Of a DNA stretch of 64,000 nucleotides, positions 21,801-35,435 are shown in pieces. Source of the stretch: Peromyscus leucopus (Eukaryota > Chordata > Mammalia > Rodentia > Cricetidae); the NCBI RefSeq assembly GCF_004664715.2, contig NC_051071.1, forward strand, positions 8,273,231-8,337,230, written 5' to 3'. Positions within the stretch are counted from its first letter, which is position 1. The number at the start of each line of letters is the position of its first letter. Made by a program: the position numbers and the translations under genes. Under the pieces are notes generated by a model. The model did not search any database, was not told the origin of the DNA, and worked only from the letters and a program-made list of their open reading frames with translations.

Positions 21801-22970
21801 GAAGAAGGTAGTTATTTTCCAGATACAAGTTTGGACAGTTTAAAAGTAATATTTTATACATTGTTGAAGAGAGTGTGTGTTCTTTACTGTTTTTAAGTCT
21901 AGCTTCTAGAGAGATGGTGAGCTGTACAATTTGGTTCTGTTTTGTCTGTTTCCTTGTACGTTATTGAATGCCAATAATATTTTCCACTGTTTTGTCACTT
22001 GTTTTTACCTATAGTTCTGCTAGTTGTTGATTTATATATTTTAAAACTATTGTTATATATTTTCAAGTTATATTGTTTTATTTTGTAGTTTCTTTCATGT
22101 TTGGGATGTTAGCTAATAATTCTTCCCTCAGTTTCGTTAGTTTTGAAATGCCATGTTGTAGCTTTCTTTGTTATTTCAGTCAGTTTTGGTGTATTAGTTT
22201 ATTGTCTGTCATCTGTTTAACCTAGCAGTTTACCATCACCAAGCTTACGTTTGTGTTTTATCAATAATATGAATTAATCTCAGTTTTAATATCATCGCCT
22301 TTTCTTATTTTACCTGATGAACTTAGTCTATTTAAATTCATAAAGATTCTTTAAATTTTATCAAATAATGTGCATCATTATTTCATGTGTGTGTGTTTGA
22401 AGTCATGTTAGATGCTAACACAGTTCAAAATCATTATTTTCCTCTTGAGTAATTTCTCTTATGTTTCTGTGGGACCTGCTATAGATCTAATATTCAATGC
22501 TTTCCATTAAAGTTTGACAAAATACTTTAAAAATAGTCATTTAGGCAATTCATGGAGTACTCAGTTATCACAGTCATGTTGTGATAACATTCCCCCAACT
22601 AATTTCAAATTTTCCTTCCACTGTTCTATTTCCGGGCTCATCAATTTTTCTACATGTGTAATAATTTTAGTTAATGCCAATTCAATTTTTGTTAACACCA
22701 ATTCAATGACAAATTTATTGTGCAAAACAGTCATCAATATGCAAGATCAATAATTGAAAAAAGGACTTGTAGGACTGAGTTCATGCACAAGCAGTGACAG
22801 TTATGTTTAGCTGTTACGTGCTGGACAAGAGCTGTAAGATATCATTAGTTCTGAGCGTATTCACATAGAGAAGTGTTAAATACAGTTTCTGTCAATGTCG
22901 TTGTACTTATATCAGTAGTTGATAAATATCTGATTTTTTTCAGCCAGACAACAAAAGTAGATACTATGGA

Positions 22971-23018
22971 TATATATATATATATATAATAAATATAATA
23001 TATATATATATATATATT
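22971..23018. repeat. (AT)n microsatellite
   Basis: Interrupted AT run. Confidence 0.95.
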
Positions 23019-23639
23019 TTTTTGCTGTCATTTTAATATCTAGAGTAGGCTTGGTCTATAGTTAAAAGCAGGTATTCTAATGTAACTGATTATTCTAATG
23101 TAAGTGGAATAGTGCTTTTGTGTATAAAATACGTGTCTCTAAGGACCTGGGCAGTTTTAGACTGAGGTGCTCTAATATAATTTGCCTTAGAAGTTCAGGA
23201 AGGCTGTTGTATTTTATTGCTATATCATGATAGGTATGGAGATGTCTCCAGTGTGTGTGAACACATGATTATGTTCATATGAAGCAATGTGAAAAAAAGA
23301 TTCAGATTACATAGTAGTGGGAACACACAGATTGAAATCACCCAGGCCTCAGATCTTCAACAGGCTGGATTTTCCCCCCAGTGGTAACATAAGCTACTTA
23401 TCTAAGAGAAATCCCCATTTTCTTCTGTACTTTTCAGCTTCTTACATTCTACTAAAGGCTTAAAAGACTTAATTGCTGTTGTGGTCATTTACTTTTAAAC
23501 AAGAGGCAAGAAAGGAAACTGACTTTGTAGGGTAAAAGGGCTAAGGAAAGAACACCCTGCTCCGGACATGACCCCGAGTCCACGACCAGGGCCAAGAAAC
23601 AGAATCCCACCAATCCATAAGCTTGCCCCGAGATCAGGC

Positions 23640-23749
23640 CTGTCCTGGAACTCACTTTGTAGCCCAGGCTGGCCTTGATCTCACAGAGATCCGCCTGTCT
23701 CTGCCTCCCGAGTGCTGGGATTAAAGGCAAGTGTCACCACTGCCCAGCC
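23640..23749 (-). mobile_element. B1 SINE fragment, antisense
   Basis: 'tgtcctggaactcactttgtag...gtgctgggattaaaggc...cccagcc'; the 3' end and tail are missing. Confidence 0.85.
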
Positions 23750-23759
23750 AGATTATCTA

Positions 23760-24231
23760 TTTCTTTTAGGTTTTCCAATTTGGTGTAGTGTAAATTTTTG
23801 AAGTACGCTCATGATCTCTGGATTTCTTTGGTGTCTGTTGATATGTTTCCCTTTTCATCTCTAATTTTACCAATTTGGATCTTCACTCTCCATCTTTTGG
23901 TTAATTTGGCTAAGGGTTTGTTGATTTTATTTATTTTTCTCAAAGAATCAGCTCTGTTTTGTTGATTCTTTGTGTTTTGTTTTGTTTCTACTTTATTGGT
24001 ATCAGTTTGATTATTTCTTGCTGGTGTGATATATAACACCTTTGGGTGATTTTTCTTCTTGTTCTAGTGCTTGCATGTGTGTTGTTAAATTATTAATATG
24101 AGCTCTCCAATTTTTTATGTAGGCACTCAGTGTAGAACTTACTTCTTAGAACTGCCTTCATTGTGTCCCATAAGTTTGCATCTGTGTGTATTCATTTTAA
24201 TTCAATTCTAAAATGTTTTTAATTTTTGTCT
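23760..24231 (-). mobile_element. L1 ORF2 fragment (endonuclease-RT linker), 3' side of the insertion
   Basis: Read on the - strand, a decayed frame (23809-24039) shows INKINKPLAKLTKRWRVK and GNISTDTKEIQ, the L1 ORF2 segment before the RT domain. The rest of ORF2 and the 3'UTR are missing. It belongs to the same L1 as 26172-28550, split by the MaLR element between them. Confidence 0.85.
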
Positions 24232-26171
24232 TGTGGTAGTTTGAATGTAATTGGCCCCCATAAGTCTATAGGCAGTGGTGCTATGAGTAGGTGTGGCTTT
24301 GTTGAGGAAGTTTGTCATTGTGGAGACTGACTTTGAAGTTTCACATATGCTCAAGCTATGCCCAGTGACTCAGTTCACTTCCTGTTGCCTTCAGATCAAG
24401 ATGTAAGTACTCTCAGCTCCTTCTCCAGAACCATGTGTGCATGCATGCTGCCTTGCTTCCTGCCATGTTGATAATGGACTAAACTTTTGAAAGTGTAAGT
24501 GAACCACCCCAATTAAATGTTTTCCTTTATAAGAGTCACTGTGGACATGGTGTCTCTTCACAGCAATAGAAAGCTTAACTCAGGCAGAATTTGGTACTAG
24601 GAACTGGGGTATTGCTGTGATAGTCCTGAGTGTGCTTTTGTTTGAAGGGATATATACCTTGGGACAGTGGATTAGAAAAGCAGTTGAATGCTTTAAGTGA
24701 TGCTTAATGGGCCATACCATTAGGAACATGGAAGACAGTGGTGCTGAATGTGATTTGATGTACCTGTTGGGGGCTGGCTCAATAGGTTTCAGAGGGGAAG
24801 AATTTTAGTGTGTTGCCTAGAGATGATTTTTGTGATATTTTGATGAAGAATGTGGCTGGTTTTTTTGCCCTTGTCTGAAAAGATTGTCTGAGGCTAAAGT
24901 GAAGAGTTTTGGATTGATTGTATTAGCTAAGGAAATCTCAAAACAGCCTAGTATAGAGTCTTGTACGGTTACTAGTATTAACTCTCCTGAAGATTTATAG
25001 TGGAAAGGAGCAAGCTGAGCAAGGAAAAATACAAAATATACAATTTGAGGAGAAAAGGAGCACCAGGAAGTGGAATGGAGCTCAGTCCTGTGTTCAAGGA
25101 GATAAACAGCTGGTGAAGATGTAATTGAATGAAGGAGCCATATTCCATTCTCAGCAAGCAGCAGAACTTGGCAGCTTTGGCCATGTGGTTCTGGAGTTAA
25201 TGACAGAAGAAAGGGGCTATGGAATTTACCATTGCGACTAAGGAGAGGTGCTGAGGCTAGGCAGGTGTCAGGGTGTCCCTAGAGAGGCTGTTGTGTGAAG
25301 CTGTGAAATTGAAGCCTGGATTGCCTGGAAGACCCCAAAATGTTGGAGATGCCAGAGTTGTGGGATACCTGCTGAGAAAAGCTGCTCACAGGAAGTGGAA
25401 CCAGCCCAAGAGAGAGAAGTGTGTTGCAGTCAACAGAGCTGAACATAGTTGGAGATCTGAAGAGCACTTTGACATCAGACATGGAGATGTAGAGTATGGA
25501 GTTTGACCAGCTGGTTTTTGGTCTTGCTTTGGTCCAGTATTTCCTTCCCATACTCTCTTCCCTACATTTTTGAATGGTAGTATATATTCTGTGCCATTAT
25601 ATGTCGGAAGTATGTGATCTGTTTTTTGATTTTAGTTTTATAGGGGATTACAGTTAAGAGACTGCATGAATCTTAGAAGAGACTATGAAGTTTGGGCTTT
25701 TAAACATTGTTGAGAATGTGATAGACTATGCATACTTTTGAATTTGAACTAAATGCATTTTGCATTGTGATATTGTTACAAGCTTATGGGGGCCAGGGAA
25801 TAGGATATGGTAGTTTGAATGTAATTAGCCACATAAGCTCATAGGCTTGGACACTATTAGGATGTGTGGTTTTGTTGGAGTCCATATGGCCTTGTTGAAG
25901 GAAGTGTGTCACTGTTCGTGTGGATTTTGAAGTCTCATATATGCTCAAGTCACATCCAGTGCTGCAGGCCACTTCCTTTTGCCTGTGAGTCAAGATGTAG
26001 GACCCTCAGCTTCTTTTTCAGCACCATGTCTGCCTCATGCTGCCATGTCCCACCATGATGATAATGGGCTAAACCTCTGAAACTGTAAGCCATCTAATTA
26101 AATATCTTCCTTTATAAGAGTTACTGTGGTCATGGTGTCTCTTCACAGCAATAGAAACACTAACTAATACA
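24232..26171 (+). mobile_element. MaLR-type LTR element, LTR-interior-LTR, inserted in L1
   Basis: Two related LTRs (24232 to about 24586 and about 25806 to 26171) share the 'ggtagtttgaatgtaatt' start and the 'gtctcttcacagcaatagaaa' end. They enclose about 1.2 kb without a coding frame. After the first LTR comes 'tttggtactaggaactgggg', the expected post-LTR motif of MaLR interiors. Non-coding MaLRs depend on ERVL machinery. L1 sequence continues on both sides. Confidence 0.8.
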
Positions 26172-28550
26172 TATTCTTTATTTGGTAGAGAGTTGTTCAG
26201 TTTCTATGAGTTTTTAAGCTTTCTGTTGTTTCTATTATTGTTGGTATCCAGCTTTAATCTGTGGTGGTCTGATAGGATGCAGGGTGTTATTTCAGTTTTC
26301 TTGTATCTATTGAGACTTTCTTTGTGACTGAGTATGTGGTTAATTTTGGAGAAAATTCCGTGGGCTGTTGAGAAGAAACAATATTCTTTTGTGTTTGGGT
26401 AAAATGTTCTGTAAATATCTGCTAGGTACATTTAATATATGATATCGTTTAGCTCCAGCTTTTCTCTGTTTAGTTTTTGTCTGGATGACCTGTGGGTGAT
26501 ACATTGGTGAGAGTGGGGTATTGAAGTCACCCACCTCACTGTGTCAGGACCAACATGTGATTTTAACTGTAGTTTGTTTTCCCTTATGAACTTGGGTTCT
26601 CTTGTGTTTGGTGCTTAGATGTTTAGAACATCTTGGTGGAGTTTTCCTTTGATGAGTATGTAATATCTGATTAGTTTTTGTTTGAAGTCTATTTTGTCAG
26701 ATATTAGTATGGCTACACCAGCTTGCTTCTTGGGTCAGTTTGCTTGGAATATCTTTTCTCTATATTTACTTGAGGTGATGTCTATCCTTAATGTTGAGAT
26801 GTGTTTCTTTGATGCAGCAAAAAAGATCCTGTTTTCAAATCCATTCTGTTAGTCTGTGTCTTATTATTGGAAGTTAGATCATTGATGCTGAGAGTTATCA
26901 ATGAAGAGTGTTTGTTGATCTATTTCTTTTTCATGGTGTAGGCTTCCCCAATATCCCTTCCTTTATATTTGCTAGTCTGTGATTATTTATTCCTTGTGTT
27001 TTCTTGGCTGTGGTTCATCTCTTCTCATTAACGTTTTCCTTCTGTAGAGCTGGATTTGCAGATAGATACTTCTATCTGCGTTTTATTTTTAACATGGAAT
27101 GTATTTTTTTTTCTCTATTAATTATGACTAAAGGTTTTGGTGAGTGTTCTGGGCTGGTAGCTGTGATACTTTAGAGTCTGGAGCACATCTGTTCAGGTCC
27201 TTCTGGCTTTTAGATTCTCCATTGAGAAGTAAGGTATTATTCTAAAAGGTCTGCCTTTATATGTTACACAGTGTTTTTCCTTGCAGCTTTTAATGTTCTT
27301 TCTTCATTCTGAATGTTCAGTGTTTTGATTTATATGCTGAGAATAAATTCTTTTCTAGTACAGCCTATTTGGTGTTACATGTGTTTCTTGTTCCGTGTAG
27401 TCATCTAATTTTTTTAGGTTAGGGGAATTTTTTTCTATGATTTTGCTGAAAAATTATCTGTGCCTTTTGCCTGGGTTTCTTCTCCTTTCTCTATTCCTAT
27501 TATTTGTAAATTGGATTTTTTTCCCTAGTGTTTCAGATTTCCTGGGTGGTTTTTGCATGGAATTTTTACACTTAACATTTTCTTTGGCTGAGGTATCCAT
27601 TTCTTCTATTTTGTCTTCAGTGCTTGAGATTCTCTCTTCTATCCCTTGAATTCTTTGGGTGAGGGTTACCACTGAGGTTTTTGTTTGACTTCCTAACTTT
27701 TCCATTTCCAGTTTTACCTCAGTTTGCATTTTCTTTAGTTATCCTGTTTCTGCTTTATTCCCTCTGTTCCACTGTTTGTATCTCATAGACCATTAACAGA
27801 TTCACTAACATTGTCTTTAAGGTCTTTATTCATAAGGGCTGTGGAAGCCCCTGCCTTGTACTTCAGCTGTGTTGCCTTTGTCAGCGTCCACTCTAGTAGA
27901 GTTGCTGGGTTCTAGTGGAGATGTCCTGTCCGCACTGTTACTGTGTTTTTACACTGGTGTCTGGGCATCTTGGTTTGGGAATATTAGAATTCTAGGTGTT
28001 GATATATGATCTTGTTATTTTGGGTGGGTTTTCAGTTCCCTGGTTTCTGTTGGCTTTTCTGGTTCTTTGAAGAGTGTGTTGGGTGTGGCTTGCCTGGTAT
28101 GGCGTGCTTCTGAGTCACCAGGTAAAGTGTGTTTTTAGGTATTAAGGGCTAACATGAGGAATAGTGGTGGACTAGAAGGGAGAGGTTGCCTGAGAGCTTC
28201 TGTAGGAGGAGAAAACTTGGGCCTCCCAGGAGCATCTGTGGATTCCTTAAGGAATCGATGGAGAGGGAGGCAAGACCCTGCAGGGCAGACAGGAAGGACA
28301 GTGACATCACCTACCTGACCCTCAGGTTGCCACGCTAGAGGGTTCTCAGGTAGAGAGTGCTTCAGGGTATTGGTGGCTGATACAAAGGGATGGAATCAGG
28401 GAGGAAGTCTGGGTCTCAAAAAGCTGCAAAGTCCTCTGGGGACAGAGGCAGAGGTGGAAGAAAGGCCTCTAGGTGGTCTGTTTAAGGGCTGGAGATATGA
28501 CTGGGGAAGTTGTCATGCTGAACAGGACAGACAAAATGTGTGCAGAATTT
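26172..28550 (-). mobile_element. L1 5' part: ORF2 endonuclease, ORF1 and 5' region
   Basis: On the - strand, the endonuclease signature GDFNTPLSP appears near 26534. Further 5' an ORF1 coiled-coil piece lies at 27454-27729 (TLTQRIQGIEERISSTEDKI). The segment then runs through a probable 5'UTR to about 28550. All frames are short or broken; the element is dead. Its right boundary is approximate. Confidence 0.8.
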
Positions 28551-28559
28551 GATGTTCGT

Positions 28560-31500
28560 GGTCACGATGACAATTTTCATTGTGTTCACTACTAGTCCCA
28601 CCCCGGTTATTTCCTTCTTTTTGAATTTGTCCAATTACTTAACTCAGTACCTGGCATATTCTAGCTTCTTGACAAGGATTAGCTAACTGGTGAGTGAAGG
28701 ACTAAATAAAAGACTGACAGAATTTTAGGCCTCTAAAACGTATACTCATTAGCATTTGAAGACAGAATAATCTTGTCATCATTGAGACAGTGTAAAAGAG
28801 GGGATTGATTTGTTCTAATATGTGAACTCTGGACTTTTCAAAGGTTTAATTATTATTGATACAGACGGAAAACACTGACAGACAAATAAATGATTCCACC
28901 TCATTCTGGCTTGATGGACCAGTGGCTTTGTTGGAGGTGCTTTCAAGAGTTTGAGTCACTCTTGGGCAGCTCTGTCACTGCCAAGTCTACCATAATATTG
29001 ATGACGGTTCCCGAAAGCTTTGTTCCTGGAGCTCCCTGCCAGTTTTGCAGCAGTGCCATGGAAGCACATCTCCTCTAGCAACTGTTTCCTGCTTGCAGAC
29101 TTCGCCTCTTCCAGGAAAGAATGCTTGAGTTGGGTGGCAGTAGTTACACAACACTCTGCTCCCTCCTCGGGTTATTACAGCCACATTCACTTGTTTCAGC
29201 AGCTTAACCTATTATGATTCTGCAGCGGCCACCGTGCAAGGAGTTTCCCATTATGATTGAGGCTGACTGCAGTATTTTGTGGATGTAAACAAAAAAGTTG
29301 TGAAGGCAGTTTGGGAGGTGCATTGCATGCATTTAAGAAAATAAGAATTGCTTTCCTGCTGGGGCCTTTGACTTTCTCAGCCATGGACTTTTGCTCCTGT
29401 GAAGTGGACCTAAATTTAGTCAACTTACACCCATGTTGTCCCGCTGGTTACATCTTGCCCTTCTCGCATGTAGGTGTTATAGCATGCCAAGTATTTACCT
29501 CAGGACTGCTGGGGACAGTGCTATGGCAGCAGCCTGGATAGCACCTTCTGGCACTATGAAACCAGCCAGTGGGGAAATCTCCAGCTCTGTGATTTCTTTA
29601 CATTCTTCAACAGAGCACACAGCTTCTTCATCAGTAGGGACTTACTATGGACTTTTCGCATGTAATCAGTACAAATAGCAAGAACCTTTATGGTTTTTAG
29701 AGCCTCAGGGGGTCCCTAGCCAATACCTCCTAGGGAGGTAGCCTGCCCTAAGCACTGGAGTTTCATTCAGCAACCTCCTGGCATTGAGAAGTGCCTTTTC
29801 CTACCACCGAGTAGTCGTTACTATTGCCTGAACAGTTCTAGATGCTTTTCTAAATGTTTAAGGTATTCAGAGGTTAGTCTTTCACAATCTGTAATGGAAA
29901 CTTTGTACACAGGGCAGCAGATTCTCTCCAGTCGCTGCCGTGCATTCCAACCAAGTGCTTAGTGGTTCTGTGACTCGGCAGCAGGGGAGATATCTTTTAA
30001 AAAGTTAGCAAGATGCAATAAGGCATGAAAATGTACCCTAGCTTGTATTAGATGATTTCGCAAAAGAGTAATGCTGGGCGCAGTTTCTTACATGAAAGCT
30101 ACTAGAACATTCAGTCCCTGTGCTCATTGTCCTCTGTGAGCTGTTCTGGTTCCTCGTCCTGGGACACTTTGCCAGGCTGCTGTGTATCTCCCTGCCCCGA
30201 TGGCGTCAGCAGGGTCAGCTTGTATTGCTTGGCTCAGCTGAAGGCCAAGGGAAGAGTAGAGGGCAGGGACACGTTCTTGTGAGATGCCGGAGTGACTCCC
30301 TGATTCTAATAGACTCCAAACACCTCTCCCACCCCAAGCTGTTGCTTCTCTATTGGTCACACCTGGCTGTTGTACAGGGTTGAAAGAACAATCTGCACCC
30401 TCACTTTTCCTTCCTTGAGGGATTAGTCCCCACTTGGAGACAAGCACAGCTTTGTCACCCGCATTGTTCTGATCACTTATGTCCTCTCGCCCTTCCTGCT
30501 CAGGCTCTCAAAATTTCTGGATGCTTACTTGGACAGAGTTTGGTTTTCTGTCAGAAGTTTTTCCCCGAAGAGCTCCGCCTTGACACAAATGCCGCCGCAT
30601 TTCCCTGGAATAACCTGGACGAGTGCTTCAGACCCTATAATCCCGATTTATCTCCATGCTTGTCTGAATCACTGTGATGTGCCAGAGCCTCTCCTGGCTC
30701 CTTAACATCACTTCTCACCATGGAGTTCAGTGAAGTCCCCAAAACCCATACCAGTTGCTAGGTCCCTACTGGATCTGTCTCTTTCTTAACTCTCCTGTGG
30801 ACATAGTTCTGTTAGCTCAGTGAATGAGGCAGCAAACACTGCCTCTCGCACTTCCAGTTCCTTCAGGGATGCTTGTCCTCTTGTGTTTTCCAGTTAGTGA
30901 TGCTCATGGTAACTTCAGCCAGTGAGAAGCAAGTGGCTAATGGCTCATATGAGCCAGTCCATCAGGGACCGATTTTGCATGTTTGTGCAGCCTTGGTTTC
31001 AAGAAGGGATGGGAAGTTTCATATTTTTTTGTTTTACCATATCACTCAGACTGACCTCATCCATCCTATGTTCAATAGCCTCATGATTCAGGCTTGGGAA
31101 TGGACTCCTTCATTTCCTACTTAAACCTCTTTCCTATTCATAGTTGAGGTGAAGAGTATCTGTGAGGATTATAGTTTCCTCTACTGGGCCATGGTTAAGG
31201 CCCCCATGTGGATGCAGAATCATGGATTTTTCCCTTCCTCTGTGTAGAGGCTGGACCAGAAGAACATTTTCAGCATCTCACTCTTTCTTCTAATGTACTG
31301 TTTATCCCCAGGAGTCCAAGTATGTGCTCAACACTTCAACTCACCCCTGCCCCTTTCCTACCACATTAAAGTAGCATCCACATTTTCCCCCCACTTGGAC
31401 CAGTTCTTTCTGGGCAGACAGGTCAGCTTCAGTTGTTTTAGTGCTCACAACAGAGACCATACAACTGACATTGTATCTGGCTTAGAATCCCTCCCATACA

Positions 31501-31739
31501 TGCTGGTTTCAAAGGATTACTGTATGTTCTCAGGTCCATTGGTGGTTTGAGGGCATTGGACAGACCCTATTCGTCAAGGAGGCATGCCACACCATACCAA
31601 GTTCCTCCCAAGAACTCTCACTCCTCAGATTGGTCAGGCTTGCTTGCTTGTCTTACCAAACATAGCAGGGGACATGCAACTACCATTACAGGGGGAAGTG
31701 CCATCATGCCACATAAGGTGATGTAGCCATAAGGTTCTC
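28560..31739. other. No gene or clear repeat recognised; probable intron or intergenic
   Basis: Relatively repeat-poor, with higher GC in places (for example 29000-30500). Several short frames exist, none with a domain or splice context I can support. Confidence 0.5.
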
Positions 31740-32085
31740 TGGTCCCACAGCCGCTTATAAAATAATCACTCAGAGGCTTAACATTAATTGCAAATTATAT
31801 GGCCTATGGCTCAGGCTTCTTACAAGCTAGCTCTTATAACTTAACTCAACCCATAACTACTCATCTATGTATCACCACGTGTTCCGAGGCTTTACCTGTG
31901 TCCCATAACAAGTTTCTCCTAGGACGGTGGTTTGGCATCTCCCTTACTCTCCTTTTTCCTCTCACTGGCTCTCTTGGATTTTTCTGCCTGGCTCCATCCT
32001 GCCCTGCCATAGACCAATGCAGCTTTATTTATTAACCAATGGGAGCAGCACACATTCACAGTATACAGAGAGACATCCCATAGCA
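31740..32085 (-). mobile_element. Solo LTR of the mys-like/ERVK type, antisense
   Basis: On the - strand it starts TGCTATGGGATG and ends GGCTGTGGGACCA. It shares the 'ttaataaataaagctgcattgg'-like and 'taagttataagagctagc' blocks with other LTRs here. Confidence 0.6.
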
Positions 32086-32797
32086 ATGTGGGGAAAGGCA
32101 GCCGTATCGGGATTTCCCTTGTTGGCATTCCACCCACAGACAGATCAGTATTAGTTGTCTATATTATCATCCATTGCAATTGTTCCTCTCTGTTATCTCT
32201 GGTTTTGTTCATACATTATGTATACTATGCTACTTCCTAGGGAAATCTCAGATATGATGCCAGGGACAGACCTAGGGGAAGATTCCACCCAAAACTAGTT
32301 TAGCAGACCAATGAGTTTATTGGTGCTACTTATAGAAGCATGGATGAGGGACTTCTTATAGGAACATGGGTCATTTGGGCAGCTTGAGAAGCCTACCCTG
32401 GCATGGATATGAGATCTATATCCTTAGAACAACCTGAACATGCTTAATTTCATCTGTTTTAGCTTTCTTACTTTCCCCTGCACTTGGATCATGTGACTAA
32501 TGTTATCTGTTCATTTTTTATATCTGAATGCTTGAATATAGAATATAGAATATGATAAGTAATGTGTTCTGTGTCAGACAGATGAGTTTCAGACCTCAAT
32601 CTATTTTTCTTAGTGAGAAATTTATTCCATTTCCCCAACCTCAGCAGGACCTTTTGTAAAGTGGAGATGGTGCCACAGTTATAAGAGGTTTGGGGATAAT
32701 CTAGTTCATGTACTTATATCTAGCATCTCTCTGTGATTTGGTAGATACTCAGTGATTTAGAATAACTATTATTTTCCACTTTTCTTTTTTTCTGCAG

Positions 32798-32847
32798 CTT
32801 TTCCCACAAATAAACCAAGTAAAGATGCAAGACATGTAATAAAAGTG
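32798..32847 (+). CDS. Vrk2: Vrk2 internal exon (about residues 46-62, ATP-lysine strand)
   Basis: Vrk2 encodes a Ser/Thr kinase of the VRK group, a tail-anchored membrane protein in its long isoform. This 50-bp exon follows a pyrimidine-rich tract ending in cag and is followed by gtaagc. It starts with the last two bases of a split Ala codon, then reads FPTNKPSKDARHVIKV. The lysine in VIK corresponds to the ATP-anchoring lysine of VRK2 (Lys61 in human numbering, from knowledge of the family). The preceding exon, which should carry the N-terminus and the glycine-rich loop, was not found upstream in the window. The exon ends on a codon boundary and joins in frame to the exon at 33435 across a 587-bp intron. 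Canonical splice sites and an open frame argue for the functional gene, not a processed pseudogene. Confidence 0.95.
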
Positions 32848-33434
32848 GTAAGCGTTGTTCTTACATTTGTAGTCCTGTATTTCTAACTTTTTTCTTCACT
32901 ATGCTTTATTCTCATAAAAACAACAACAACAACAACAAAAACATTTTTTCCTTCACTCTTTTAGGTAGTAAGGTCTTTAAGGTAAGGCCTAGGATTCCAC
33001 TTCCGTTAGTGTCCCCAGGGCATAGAACAATGAAAGACATGTAGGAGACAGTTAATGAAGGAGTCATGTGTTAGGGACCCCACCGTACTTTTTCCAGTGT
33101 GCCTGCCCTGAAGACATATTGTTTTATAGCCAGTGCTTATTTATGTATACAGTTCTCATTGCTTTTAAGAAGATCTTTGCAGAAGACTTCTTTCATGTGT
33201 AAGACTATATTGGGATAGCAGTACAATATGTTCTCTAAAATGAGACTTTTCAAGTGTATTTAGTTTTTTTTTTTTTTTAGTAGGAATCTGGTACTTGTTT
33301 GATGAAGAACTCTGTAACTATGATGTATTTTATATGTGGATGCTCATATTTTCACAGTTGAAGTACAACTTGTTTTATCTTTAGGATAATTTCTATTAAA
33401 ATTATTAAAATTAATTATTATATTTCTTTCATAG

Positions 33435-33504
33435 GAATATCAAGAGAATGGCCCATTATTTTCAGAACTTAAATTTTATCAGAGAGCAGCAAAAAGAGAA
33501 TATA
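33435..33504 (+). CDS. Vrk2: Vrk2 internal exon (about residues 63-86)
   Basis: This 70-bp exon lies between 'ttctttcatag' and 'gtaagt'. It encodes EYQENGPLFSELKFYQRAAK followed by REY and the first base of an Ile codon. This is the N-lobe helix C region of the VRK2 kinase domain, and EYQENGPLFSELKFYQR is a strong family signature. One position, the Tyr just before the split Ile codon, is Cys in the VRK2 orthologues I recall; it is a single-residue difference in a variable stretch. The split codon is completed by the exon at 34830 across a 1,325-bp intron. Confidence 0.95.
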
Positions 33505-33860
33505 GTAAGTAAAAATATCTAAGCAGCTACACCATGTATGAGCTTGCTAAAGTGAGGGTTAATATTTTGGTCTTTTTCTGGCCTTCTGGAAAATTCTTTT
33601 CCATATGAAATTTTATTGTAAAGTGATATACTTAACTGTGATAACATATAAAAGCAAGACAGATGGTATACACATCTTGGTATGGCACACATAACGGGTT
33701 ATATATTTTAAGTCAGTTTTTCTACTGCTTTACATAACATGCTGACTTGTGGAATTATCAAGAGTTCTCTAAGCAAAAAAGATTGTAGAATGAAATTATT
33801 TCTTTTATAAAGATGCATTTAGATAGAAAGCATATAGTGACAAAACTAAAGTACGTAGAA

Positions 33861-33881
33861 CACACACACACACACACACAC
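33861..33881. repeat. Short (CA)n in a Vrk2 intron
   Basis: 21-bp CA run. Confidence 0.95.
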
Positions 33882-34829
33882 GTGGATTAAAGTGTTTGGT
33901 AATGATTAAATGTTGAGATATTTAAGAAGATGTTAGAAAGGTGAAAGTTGGGAAGTTATGTGGAGCTGGATATCATAAATAAGAACTACCAGTTGCAGAT
34001 TTGAACGGGATATGATTATAAGCAGAGATGAAGAACAATAGGAAGTTTGTAAGAGTGAGGTGAAATGCTGTGGGAGCTGTAGGAGCCCTGATGACTAGAA
34101 TGGTCAGGGTCCTTTATATCTTATTTAGGAGAAAGAATGATGGATCTGGCCTGAGTAATTAACTTTGTTTTCCTTAATAAAGCTTCTGAAGACTGTGACT
34201 ATAGTCTCACCAACTGCTTCAGCTATGTCAGAGTGACAAATAGAATCCATTAAATTTGACTGTTTTATCAGGAAAGCTGTCGTAAGCATGAAACACATGG
34301 GAGAGAAGTGAGAACGGTGATTGAACTACCTGATTGTTTAACTGGATTAAATAATTCAATTATGATTTGTTTTGTAAACTAAATTTATTCAAAACTGTTA
34401 TTTCACAGAGTAAATAACTTTTAATTTCAGAGTCAGGTACTTTTTCTGCTCCATTTGTATGTTTGGGCTAACGTGGCTTTAGACTTTGAAATGAAGGCAG
34501 TAGGGGGATAAGTACCTCTCCTTTGTAGTCAGCCTGAGTTACATTTGGAAACTGAGCTGGCTTATGAGCAAATGATTTGCTTTCCAATCATTTTGAGTGA
34601 GAGATAACAATGTACTTTGTAAGACTATGTCTTTTATGGTACTGTTAATTTTGTTTTAAAACAAATATTTTGTGCTGATTATAGTGGAAACAAAAAAGTT
34701 TGAAACCATGAGATGGGTGTATCTATTTTCATTAAGTATTTTCTTAGGTCTACTTACTATTTTGGTTAGATAATTAAGTCTTTGCATCTACCTTTCTAAA
34801 TCATGTTTCTTCTTAATTATTCTTTGCAG

Positions 34830-34917
34830 TTCAAAAGTGGATAGAACAGAGAAAACTTGATTATTTAGGAGTTCCTCTATTTTATGGATTTGGTCTGACT
34901 GATTTTAAAGGAAGAAG
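34830..34917 (+). CDS. Vrk2: Vrk2 internal exon (about residues 86-115)
   Basis: This 88-bp exon lies between 'tctttgcag' and 'gtaaaag'. It completes the split Ile codon, then reads [20 protein letters not shown] and GLTDFKGR, ending with two bases of a Ser codon. It covers N-lobe strands 4-5 of the kinase fold. The downstream intron is about 8.6 kb (34918-43510) and is full of mobile elements: a GA tract, an L1 fragment, a complete mys-like LTR element, a hAT element and a second L1 fragment. The phase matches the next exon exactly. Confidence 0.95.
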
Positions 34918-35299
34918 GTAAAAGCCTATTATAATCATATCAAATTTATATGATCAATTATTATTACCAAATAACCTTTCCTCAGTGATCTATCTGATGT
35001 TTCTTTTTGGCCAGGTAACAAACTACTCTAAACATATCTTAGTTTTTGGGCATCAGTAAGCCCCTGTTGGCTCATCTGCTTGGTTCTGGTCTCTCTATAG
35101 AATGTAATCAGGCATCTGCCTGGCTGCAGTCATCTTAGGTCCTCCCAGGGAAGGATTTGCTTTCAGTGGTCACTCATATGACTGTTGACAGGCTTAAGGT
35201 GTCTCTGCAAGAAACTATCTGTGTCTTATAAGGAAGCACTGGGGCTTTCCCCAGAGAGAGTGGGTGAGTGGATGGGTGAGTGGATGGGGAGAAGGGAAC

Positions 35300-35300
<1 letters not shown>

Positions 35301-35350
<50 letters not shown>

Positions 35351-35377
35351 AGAAAGAGAGAGAGAGAGAATGAGAAT

Positions 35378-35430
<53 letters not shown>
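35301..35430. repeat. (GA)n microsatellite in a Vrk2 intron
   Basis: About 130 bp of GA with short interruptions, about 385 bp after the exon ending at 34917. Confidence 0.97.

Positions 35431-35435
<5 letters not shown>

Noticed and set aside
25273..25551. 77- and 90-codon frames between LTRs
   Set aside because: They lie in the MaLR interior, which is known to be non-coding in this class.
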